A stretch of DNA of 64,000 nucleotides from Setophaga petechia (Eukaryota > Chordata > Aves > Passeriformes > Parulidae). The position numbers and the translations under genes are program-made. Shown one piece after another: positions 23,801 to 34,800 of the stretch. The notes under the pieces are model-generated. The model made no database searches. It saw only the letters and a list, made by a program, of their open reading frames with translations, and had not been told where the DNA came from. Numbering within the stretch: the stretch's first letter is position 1; each line of letters starts with the position of its first letter. The stretch lies in contig JANCRA010000011.1 of the NCBI GenBank assembly GCA_024362935.1, positions 2,666,001 to 2,730,000 of the forward strand, written 5' to 3'.

Positions 23801-26655
23801 TTCAGTGCAGCTGTGCATGAGTGTGGGGCTGGGCCCACACAGCTGCTGGCTCTCTCTTCACTGACCTGGCTGCACAAACTCTTCCTTGCAGGTTCTCCAT
23901 CTGTGTGTTATAGCACAGATGTCCTCTTAGGTTACAGCAGCAGGAAAAGACCTCTCTCTTTGTCTTTTTCTCCTGAATTGTATCAGATCATATAAAGCCG
24001 TGAGCTAAATTGGAAATGTGGAAATTCCAGGGGCTGTAGAAATAAAGAGATTCTTGTTGCTTTGTGAAACATTTTGAGATGTATTGTTGGAGCATCTGAT
24101 ATATAAGTTGGGTGCTCTTAATCACTGTCAATGACTGGTAATTCAGCAAGACAATAAATTCAAAAAATGGAGCACTATGCAGAAAAGTGGAGCTCTCACT
24201 TTGCAGATCCTATTTACATTCGCAGGCAGTGTCCCTGGAATATACATGCCCCATAGATTGGGTTAGCATTAAATACAGAATAGCAACACAAAGCCCTGCA
24301 GAGGAGCATCACCAGTCATCTCCACAGGCAGTGATGGCCAGGCTGTGTGATGTGACTCAGACACAGTCCCTGATTATTCACCCCAGGTACCTGGACACAG
24401 CAGGTTCTGCCTACACCTCTTTTGTGGAGGTATTGCTGGGGTGTGGGAGGGTGCAGTAATCATCTGTAGGCAGCTCTTTGCCCAAATACATCAGAAGGAC
24501 ATAGCTTGGGGGTGTCCAATGACAAGTCCAGGAGTTCCCACACAACATATGGAATTTTTTTATCAAAAGAAGCAATTTCTGCCCTGAGGCAGATGTTCAC
24601 ACCTCACCCTTTGGAGTTTATTCCTGCGTATCTGATGGCAGAATTTAAGCACAGCACAGATCTACCAAGTGAGAAACCATGAAGAATCCCTTTCATGAGG
24701 CAGCAATCCCCAGATCCCATGAAATAGCTCAGTGAAAGCCTCCTGCAGCCAACTGTGCAGATAGTCTCTCTCTGTGGTTTCAGGCAAGTAAGAGCCGTGC
24801 AGTTCTCACCCTGTTGAAGTAAATAGAAAAAGCCTCAATGAATAAGTGCAGCCAAGATTTCATCCAGGAATTTAAGCGCTGCAGTGCTTTATAGCTTCCA
24901 ATCCTGATAACTGAAACATGGACAACCACTTGTTTGGCCCTACTTAAAAATAAACTGCTGAAAGGGAAGATAAAAGTGTTGCTAAGACCCTTTAGGCATC
25001 TCCTTACTTGTGCCATAAAACAGACACAGAAAAGCAAAAGGATGTTTCTAAAGGTTCATGCTCTTTGCTCCATACTCAGCAATAGCACCAAGTGCTTCAG
25101 TCCCATTTTGCCAGGAATGGGAAGGCTGATTTCTTTGCTGCTGTTGGAAGTGCCCTGTCCCTGTACATTGTTGAATCATTCTGTTGATGAGGACATATTT
25201 TCAGGGACCCTGCCTCTTATATAGAGGTGTCTTCTGCTTTTTGGGAAGGCTCACCTATACCACATGGCAACTATTTACAGCTGAGGGGAAAGTGACCCTG
25301 AGCCACCACTCAGGTTCTTACAAAATCCATTTCCAGCTCCTTTGCTTGTGCTCTTCATCAAGAGAAAAAAACCGTTCCATATTTATTTTTCTGTTATTTT
25401 CTCCACAGAAATGTATCCAAGTCAAAACTTCTCAGACACCAGAGAGGTGAGAACATTGCTATATCTAAATCTTGAGCAAAACTTGATAACTTACCGTAAA
25501 TATTTTCCTTTGGCACACCATTTTAAAAACAGATCTAACAAGGAAAACGCATGCAGACACATTTGTGATACTGGGGAGCATTCACCTTTGGAGCAATTTA
25601 TTTAGGGAGGTGTTTGTGTTGTTCAAGTCTCTATAGGCACATGTTCAACAAAAAGTTTGAGACATGATGCAGAGATCAGCTCCTGAGATTTTGTGTGTCA
25701 CACAAGATCCAGCTGCATGGTGTAAAAGTATCCTCCTATTCTTAGGCTCTACATCTGTGTTGCCCTTGCCCTAGAGAGAAAGAAAGGGTTGCACATGAAA
25801 AGAGTTGGCACACACACACTGTGAATCAAATGGGTTGGGGCCTGAGAGAGACAGGATCCTTTATATTTATGCCTGAATTAATTGTTTAATATATTTTCCC
25901 ATGTTTGTTGTATACTTTTCCATCTCCTGTGCTCTTATTGCATACCACAAAGTGTTATTCTTTCATTTCTTCAATTTTGAGAACTACTGCGTGGACATGA
26001 AAATTTTGGAATAATTTGGCAATATTTGTGTCATTCTCACAAAAAAGGTAGCTCCAGTCCAAGTCTATTAATTTCCTTTTCCGTAGTCAAGCACGTAATT
26101 CATGTGAATAACACTGGGATGCAGTTCATAAGAAGTCTGTGTTCATGCCAGGGAAGGGGATGGTCTCTCTTAGGTGGCCTCTTTAGTTTGGAAGAGATTC
26201 CTCATTTTAGTAGTGCAAGTCATTTTAGCATGTGAAATTTGTTGTGTCACTAGAGGCAATCCAAACCAAGAAAATCTGACCCGAGGAAAAAAATTGTAAA
26301 ACACTGTCGTGGAACAAATTGGCCCAAAATTTTTTTCCTGCCTTTCCTGGTTACTTTCACAAGCTGCAATAGTCCCACCTTCCTATCTTCCTGTGTAGAC
26401 AGAATCACTGGGGCTTGTCTCAGTCCTCCCAGGTCCTGGCTGTGCAGCTGGAATTGGGCAGCTCCACCTGAGGCTCTGTGGGATGCCAGCATCCTTGCCT
26501 GGACACAGGGAGCCAAGACCCTCTCTGAGGCAGAACTTGCAAGCTTCTCCCTTTTTGGAGTCCCTGGGTGTCCAGGCTCAGGATGTGCTGCCTGGCACCC
26601 CCCTCTCTGTCCTGCAGGCCAAGGCTGGCTGCCAGCACCACTTGCCGCACAGCCA
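20871..26655. other. Unique non-coding stretch
   Basis: Almost 6 kb with no transposon I can name. Open frames stay below about 120 codons. The segment at about 21215-21470 is AT-rich, non-repetitive and rich in ATTA/TAAT words. It is proposed in the findings as a possible conserved enhancer. Otherwise I see nothing. Confidence 0.5.
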
Positions 26656-26713
26656 CCCTGCCTCCAGGCAGAAATCCCAGCTGGGCCCTGCCTCCAGGCA
26701 GAAATCCCAGCTG
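26656..26713. repeat. 30-bp tandem duplication
   Basis: The unit beginning 'ccctgcctccaggcag' occurs twice at a period of 30 bases (26656-26683 and 26686-26713) with no mismatch over 28 bases. Because 30 is divisible by three, it appears as a ten-residue repeat in open frames on both strands (26250-26717 minus, 26483-26836 plus). Those frames are otherwise unrecognisable. Perfect identity implies a recent slippage event. Confidence 0.9.
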
Positions 26714-29700
26714 CCAAGAGCCTGTGGCAGAGCCGGTTCTCTGGGCTGGCCCAGCATCACAGACCCAAGAGAGGGGCCCTGCTTTTGTGCAGACTGCCCA
26801 GAATTCAGGCAGGGGTTTGCTTGCTTAATTTGGTGAAAGCTTGAATGAATAAGAGACTTTTCAAACAGGAACTTTGCAGGAGTAGAAACAAAAGATTTTC
26901 CCATGAAGTGTAGTTCTGTCAGGAATACTCCTTGGCATCTTTTCTATGACTAGGGTAGCCTCTAGATCGAGTAAGGTGTTTCTTGTCAAAAAATGCACAT
27001 AGAATCTAGGATATGGAGGAATGAGCCCTCCTCACTGGTGTTTCCTATTAGCCACTACAGCAATCTGTACTACCTTTCTCACCTCCCACGGATTTTTGAG
27101 AGATAAACTATTCCCATCATGATAGAGCCTGACCAGTCCACACCAGATGGCCCTAAGAGCAAGGAGCTGGTATGAGGATTCTTTCTCATCCTCAAAGGTT
27201 TGTAATGCAAACCTTTCATAATTGCACTGATCTTCAAAGAAGGGATGTGAAAATTCCTGATGGGGATGTCAAATCCCAAGAATTGATATTTTAAAATATA
27301 TATCATTTGCCGGGACTGCCAGCTGCTGGCCAGACCCTGAATTAGCTGCCTTCCTCAAACAGAGATATCCTTCATCTGCTGAATAAAATGCTCCTTTTGT
27401 GCACATTTTCACAGCTGAGGTTTGAACTAAATGCCTTGTGGTCTACAGACATCAGCTTCACAAAGACAGCCAAAAAGTTTTTTGCTCTGGACTAGACAGG
27501 CAGGAAACGAAAACCTTTCTCAGCTGGAAGCATTCTTTGCCTATCTCACAACATCCCTTCCAATCATATAAAAATCTTTGAAGGAGAACATCTCCCTGCA
27601 ATCCTTCACAGAGTGAATCTGCTCAGGCAAGGCATATTTTGGGGAAGGAGCCAGATTTGCTTGGTGGTCCTGGCTTTTGGCATCCACCATGACTCAGTAG
27701 GGAAGAGAGAATAAATAAAATACTATTAAGAGGTACAACAATGTTACCAAATGAGATTGTGCCTTTCCCAATTAGAGTTGTTTTTTCTATCTCCATATGT
27801 TGCATATTACAGAGCCCTTTTGTTGGTAAACATATCCATGGCTCTCTGCAGGGGTGCCAGGGCCACTCACCAGCAACTTGGAGACTGAAATTGTGCATGA
27901 CGTCTGATTTGCCATGCAGGGATGGTCTTGTTTCCATGTGTACTCTGCTACAGCACAGAGAGGCTCTGAGAATCTGGAAGCTGTGGGCTCCTCCACAGAT
28001 AACTCTCCCTAAGAGAAACGAGGGAGGTTGGGAATAGCCTTAGTGATTTTTGGTTTTTTGTATAGTAGATCCACAGTAATAATACAGCAACTAAAAATTT
28101 CCAAATGCCTCTGAGCCCTTACCCAGGTCTATGGCAGCAGTACATTTGTGAGTCAGGCAATGCCATTGCAGTTAGTAGTTGACAGATGAAGAAGCAAAGT
28201 GATTTTTCCCAGCACTTAGATACAGGAGATGGTAACTCACTGTGCATCAGCTGAGCAGTGTCTGTGCTTCTGCTCTCAGCCCACAGCAGATCCAGCTTAA
28301 CTGTCTTTCTCTGTGGACCAAGTGGAGCTGTTACCTGGTCTTTGGTGACAGACTTTGAAGTTATAAATACATGTACAGGCACTTACTGGGTTTAGTCATT
28401 CCATGATTATCTCATATGATGGTAACTCACTTTTGTGCTGAGCATTGAAATCACCTGGCACTTTGGTGGCAGACCATGCAATAAAATTCCCAAATCCTAG
28501 TCCTTGGAGCTGTGCTTTCAGCACTGACCTGCCAGTTCATTTAATGCTGCAGCAAGACAGGCACAACTTTCTAACAAAGCTTGAGCATGAACCACAGGAG
28601 ACTGAATTTTCTAGTGTAGGTACAGTATGGGCTTTGAAATAGGATCTGTTTCTGACTCCAGCTGTTTCTTCATTAGCTGAGTAAAAGCTGATGGGCACCA
28701 GAAAATTTCATGTCATCTATTTCTCCATTAATTCCTTTGCATGTGTGTGGTTCAAGAGTGATGTAAATCATCATCTCTCTCAGTCTATTTATCTGTTTCT
28801 TCAACAGGCTCTCATGGTAACCAACAACTATTGTATTTAAAGAATGCACTGTACCACACCTACTCGGTACAGCACTTTGCAATGGAATAGTGAAAGAAAG
28901 AGGGAAGGAAAGAGACAGGAAAAGAGAAAGACAAAAAGAGTGAGAAAGAGATTAAGGTAAAAGAAAAAAAGATAGAACCTTATGTCCTTTATCAGGAAAA
29001 GGGAAAGATTAGATTTATTTCTACAGTGACTATGAATACCAGATCAGCTAACTGCAGTTTAGGAGGTCTTTCTATATGGTCTACCCAGTCCCAGTTATTT
29101 TAATTCTCTGTTGCCAGCTGGCCTCTGCAGAAATCTATTCAGGGTTCAATTCTAAACAGTAATGTTTGGGAAAAGCACAATCTAAAACAGACAGATCTGT
29201 ATGTGTTTAGGTTTTGCTTTCTTTCCACTTTTAAATATTAAAAATTGACTCCAGCTGTGGGGTAAAGTAACGCCCAACCTATAAAGACACCGACAAATAA
29301 ATCACAATGCAATTTGCTGTGCATTTTCTGAGGTCTAAACACCAGCTCTTGAAAAGAATTTTCCATGATTACATCCTGGGAACATATCTTAACTACCAGC
29401 AACTTGTTTGACTTTTATACTTCTTAAAAGTCATCCCATTCCAGCAGGGCCAAAGTCTGCCATAACTTCTCTGTCACATATCTCAGGAGTTAACTGAGCC
29501 ATTGGATGCTGCTGAGGACACATGCAAAGCTTCCCTCTCTCTATCTAGCATGCTGTTAAGCAGAGTAGTTACCCTGTGTGTCTATATTCCTCTTTTTACA
29601 AGCATAAATCACTGACTGACTGGTCATTCCCCTCAGCTAATCAATTCTTGTTTGTGTCCCCCTCTTTGCTGTGGCAAGTTTAGGCAGCTTTGCCTGAAGC

Positions 29701-30720
29701 TAAAGCTTTTGTTACTGCTCATCTTAAAGTCACTGAAGAGCAGAAGGTTTTCCATTTCATCAGGGCGCTGCCCAGAAAAGCCAAGTTTAGCTCCTGTACT
29801 CTGATCCAGCTTACCCTGGCATATTTTGTGGCTTACAGCAATCAGTCCTGCCTATCCTACATTTCCTCCTCAAAAAAGCATAAATATTTAGTGTTTGAGA
29901 AAGGAAGATGACAGAAATTCCATCCTAAAGGCATCACACTTCACTTTTTCAGGGTGCAGCCATTAATCCACAGAGTCCTGTTAATCTACACAGCCAGAAC
30001 AATAATCTAGAAATAGCTCTGATGTTGCTATCATATTTTTAAATTTATAAATTAACTTACAATTGAAAAATCTGGTTTTGAACCAAAACCCCTTGAACGA
30101 TCCTATTTCAATTAGTTACAAAACATCAAAAAAAGAAAGTTTCTGGCCAAAAGTTTGCAATGTAAATTTTTTGTAGGGAAAAATAAGTTAAGTAAAAATT
30201 CCTGACCAGTTCCGCTCTGCATGGCATTTCACTGGTGCTTTCTCCAGATCTGCAAGTTGGTCTCCCCTTGGGAGCCAGGTGGAGTGCCTGCCTCACCAGG
30301 CAGGGGATTCAAGAGGTTCCTGCTGTTCTCTGCCTCCAGCTGTGCCACCCCTGCCTCTGTGCCACTGGCTCCGTGGTTTGTGTCGTTTGCTTCTGGACCT
30401 CATCAGCAAGAAATACAAAGAAAAGCCTCTGCTAAAATATATTTTTGTATCTACTGGATCAGTTCCCTGATGTAGCCAAAGCATTACATTGTCCTGATGA
30501 GGGCAATGGCAAAGAAATTGCTATGGAGCATCTTGCACATCTGCCTGGTCACTGGAAGAACCCTGAAATGCAACTTTACTTTTAAAACATATTATTGGGC
30601 CTACAAACTGGTTTTGTCCCAACCCCTTTGCCATACCTGTTCAAATATACATAGATTCACTCCTGGGCAGTGCCAGACCATTCTTCAGAGCACCATCCTC
30701 CCCCATTCAGCTGAATTTTT
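26714..30720. other. Unique non-coding stretch
   Basis: About 4 kb without a recognised gene or transposon. A purine tract inside it is listed separately. Open frames are up to 104 codons and unrecognisable. Confidence 0.5.
28892..28978 (+). repeat. Purine-rich (GAAA/GGAAA) tract
   Basis: About 87 bases that are nearly all A and G on the plus strand, with imperfect GAAA, GGAAA and AGAGA words. This is a degenerate purine microsatellite. Long purine-pyrimidine tracts can adopt triplex structures; nothing here shows that this one does. Confidence 0.85.
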
Positions 30721-30778
30721 TAATTGAGGTTACTGTGCCTTACCCTCAGTAATTGTGGTTACTCCTCCTTACCCTCAG
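30721..30778. repeat. 29-bp tandem duplication
   Basis: Two adjacent 29-base copies, each starting 'taattg' and ending 'ttaccctcag' (30721-30749 and 30750-30778), with only a handful of differences between them. Confidence 0.85.
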
Positions 30779-31129
30779 GAGGAGTGTTAAGACTTCTTCT
30801 TCATCTGGAAATCACAAAAGGAGAAACAAGAGCATGTAATTAAACTGAACAGAAACTGCAACCATAAGAATAAGGAAACTATGGAGAAACCTGAAGGGTC
30901 CAAGTGCTTTTAATAGTAACAAGGGGACAGTGTGTTAGAACAAAGCAGGGGGGATGTATATGAGGTTTATTGTGATAAGTTAGATATTTCATGCAGGACA
31001 GTTTAATAAAACTTGGAAGACAAAAGGAATTATCAAAATCAAACAATAACCAGGAGAAATTTAAATGGTGACATTCAAATTGGCAGCAAATGGTATTGTC
31101 ATCCAAATGGTGACAATATGACAGAGCTA
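30779..31129. other. Unique non-coding spacer
   Basis: A-rich sequence just upstream of the old CR1 fragment. It may contain a further, unrecognisable part of that element. Confidence 0.4.
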
Positions 31130-31830
31130 AGAGAGATAAAAATACCTGCCCTTAAAAAGGGTGAGAGGTGGAGAGAGGGTCTGGAAATTTACAACTTAGA
31201 GAGCTTTGCAGTGATTTAAAGTTATTCAAATAAATGCACATATTTAGGAACACCTAGAGAAAAAATATCATAAGAAACAGGAGCATGGAATTGTCAAGAA
31301 CAGATCATGTTAAAGTAATGTATATCCCTCTTTGAAAAGAAATCTACATCATGGAAAAGGGGAAGTAGATGTGATGTGTCTCAACTTTAGTAATATTTTT
31401 TACATTTTTCTAATGTTCTCATGCAGAAACTTAGCAGTCTGTCCTAGATGAAACTGGGGAGGGTGCACAAATACTTGGAAAATGTAATTAAAAAGGTACT
31501 CAGAAATCAGTTCTTAATAACTTCCTGACAAACAGGAGTAGTTGCATACATGAGGCTTCATAGAAATCTATCCTAAACTTGGTACCATCCTGCATTTTTA
31601 TAATGACTTGAATGATGGAAGACCAAACATACTTGTGAAATTCACACATGACCACCACATTGGCAGGCTTTTGAGGGGAGGGGGGCAGGAGAGGAATTTA
31701 AAATGATCTTGATAAATTTAAGAAATGGTCTGAAAGCAATTAGGTGAAATTCAATAAGGACAAGCACAAAGTCCTAGATTCAGGATGGGAAAAATCCATC
31801 ACATAAAGACAAAATAAATGCAGGAATGTC
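31130..31830 (+). mobile_element. Ancient CR1 LINE, reverse-transcriptase fragment
   Basis: About 700 bases that follow, base by base with gaps, the reverse-transcriptase region of an old CR1 of the type shared with turtles and crocodilians. Recognisable points are 'cccttaaaaagggtgagagg' (31150-31169), 'aattgtcaagaacagatcat' (about 31290-31309), 'gtagatgtgatgtgtctcaa' (about 31366-31385), 'ataatgacttgaatgatgga' (about 31600-31619) and 'tgaaattcaataaggacaag' (about 31746-31765). Motif A reads LNFS where the family has LDFS (Asn codon 31383-31385). The FADD box reads FTHD (31641-31652). With frameshifts throughout, it is long dead. No 3' UTR follows, so it is an internal fragment. Confidence 0.8.
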
Positions 31831-34800
31831 TCTTTCCAAAAATAAGGCAATTTTTGAAGCAGGAAGGAATCAAAATTGCAGTTCAATTTTTGTAAGTCCT
31901 GTGGGCATTGAGAGTATCAGGTAATAAATGGGCACTCCTCTAAGACTTAAGCCTTAACTTTTCACCTCCAGGAAAGATCACAGAAGTTCTCACACTGCCA
32001 TTTCCTAAAAGACTGGAAAGGGGCAGTAGGCTGGCTTTGTTCTTCCCTTATGTTGAGACTCTTCCTTACTGTACTACTGCTATAAGTTAAGGTGCATTTG
32101 GAAAACCTAGGAGGAAAGAATGAGGAAAAATATATGCCTTTTGTTTGCTTCATAAATATCAGTATCTCAATATCATGATCCTCTCGGTTTTCCTGGCTGA
32201 TAATATCCTGCTTGCATGGAGTTAAATCAAAGCAGGCTGTTAGTGAGAGGCTAGCAGGAAATGAAACAATGTAGGGCCATAAGTATATATAAATATATGA
32301 GGTCCCATCATGGAGAACACTGAGACTTGCTGAGAAAGCAATGGGAACAGATCCATGAGACCCAGCCCTTCCCATGGCTCTGAGTGTGCACGAGATTTGT
32401 CTCTGAAGAGAGATTTTGTCTCCTGGTGGGGAGGCACGATGGCCACCACAAGAAATCTTTGTTGAATGCCAGCTTTGCAGCCATCCCAACATAAGATCAA
32501 AAGGAGAGCAGCAGGCCAGGGGTAGCCTGGTGTGGAAGGAGATTTGGGCAGGGGACCTGGAAGGAGCTGCTGCAGGACAGGCCATCCCTGGGGAGGGGAC
32601 AGGCACCTGTCCTCTGCCTGAGCAGCGAGGAGGGAGCAGCTGCTACTCTCACCTTTGCTGCTCTGCTGGCCAGCAAGAATGAAGAGATGAGGCTTCCTTT
32701 TAGTGGTGTTATTGATCTTGACTCTCTCAGACTTGTTTATAGTGTCAGCATTTTAAATATCCTTCCACAGATCAAGGCGAACTCAGCTTTTAGAGCAGCA
32801 GGAGGGAGACACAGGAGGCTTTCTCTGCAGAGCAGGATGCACTGCCTAGAGCTTCCTCCCCTCCCCGGGGACTGGGTGTCCTCTGCCTCCCCCACTTTGT
32901 GTGGTGGGGCTCTGCATCTGCTATAGTTTAAAAAAAACCCCAAAACATTCTCGTGGCTGAGCAGGGCGTAGGCATTTCAGAGACCTTGGGAGTTCAGTGG
33001 GTGTAGGAGATAGCGCGTATGTCCTACACAGACCGGCAGAGAGAGGGAGAGACGGTGCAGCGCTGGAAAAACTGAGCAAGTGACAAATGTTCTCTCTCTT
33101 AGTAAATGAGTAAGCAATAAAAGAAAATAAATACAATTCACTGGTTTAACTCAGAGGCAGCTTTTGCTGGCTTTGGTGTACATGCTTGTTCCTGGGCACT
33201 GCAGCCTCCAGCACCATGCACTTTTAATGATGTCTCTGCAAGCACACAGATGAATTTCGAGAAGATCAGTGGGACACATGGGTTGCTACTGTCTCCTTTG
33301 CAACCTATAAGAAATTTGGTGGTAATTCTGCAAACAAGACAAAGATCTCAATATTAATATGCCACTTAGAGCCACTTAGCAAATAACACCCACTTTTCCA
33401 GGGATGCTGCTCGATTAAAATAAAAGCTTCCATCAATCCCCAAAAGAATCTCAGTATTAAATCCAGCTATATTGCAAGCTGTGGCACATTTTTTCCTTGT
33501 CATTATGCTTTAATGACAAAATAGAGAAAATATTTTACCTTCTATTAATTTCTCTGGGTTTGATTACAATATTAGTCCTCTAAAGACTGTTTAGTGCCTC
33601 TGGAGAGAAGCAAGTTCATGGCAATATGACCGGCTGATCTAAGTGAGCTGTGGCTGTGTGATCCGACGCCTGAAGACAGATACTATTTGCAAAGGAAACT
33701 CTTTCCTCTGCAGAGGTGTTTAAATCTAATTCAAGCACTTAAGGTTTTGCAGGTGAGTGATTTTCACTCTGTGTGTATTTACCTTCTCTCCTGCTGATAC
33801 CAGCTGAAGAGAGATCATTGCTGTCAGCTCTGAAGTATCAAAGTGGATTGGGGGGGAAACATCACCTGAGGCTGTGGAGCCCACAGCCCTGCAGAGCAGC
33901 ACTGCAGGTGATGGGGATGCCTGCACTTGGCTTCCCTGCTGCCAGTGAGCACTGCAGGGAGCGAGCTCAGGGCACCAGGCAAGGCCCACAAGGCTGCAGC
34001 AATGCTTGCAGCCTGGCAAAGACACTGAATTCATATAAGGTATAAAGGAAATACATTTTACTTGCAGCTGTGGGTAGGAGAGTGCTGAAATACAACCACC
34101 GGCCTTTCTTACACCACCCCTTTCTGGGTCCAGGTTTTCTGTGTTTCCACCATAAACACAGATATATTGCCCCTCCTAGCTGCAAAGTGTAGGAAGTCCA
34201 AATGTAGGAGTTGTGGTATCAAATGCTATGGAATTTATGTTTCCTAAATTCTTCAGCTAAAATCATGGTTGTGTTCCAAGACCATGCTGTCTCTAGAGGT
34301 ATGGACTTCAGGCTGTGGTGCCTTTGCTTGCCAACTCTAAAAGAAAAAGGAAGGATAAATTAATCTCTTATGTGCTGAGAATGTGTTCAGTGAGCCACCT
34401 AGCTTGGAAGGGATTTATGAAAAGGCTCAGTTCTACAAATATTTATTGTTATATTACTGTGCTATTGTTCTGACACAAAATGTGGGCTTCCTATCAATTA
34501 CCTAGGAGAGAGAAAAAAATCCTAAACCAGGATCTTAACTCTAGATTCTCTTTTTCTTTTGAGGAATAAGTAATTGAAACAACTTTGGCTTTTATTTGTT
34601 CAGGTCTAAATCAGTTGTAGTCAATTAAATTTTATGTAAGGGAAAAAAAATCACAAATGAGACCAAGCAGATCAGATAATCTCTTAGTCTCCCTGTGGAC
34701 AGGGTGAGGTCAGTTCTTGCTTTAACCTTGCACCGTACTGGTTGCAAAGTATTATTATTGTTGTTGCCATAATATCTTTTTCCTCCTGCAGATGCCCCCA

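Noticed and set aside
26250..26836. 155-codon (minus) and 117-codon (plus) frames with a ten-residue repeat
   Set aside because: The repeat is explained by a 30-bp DNA duplication visible on both strands, and neither frame has a recognisable domain.
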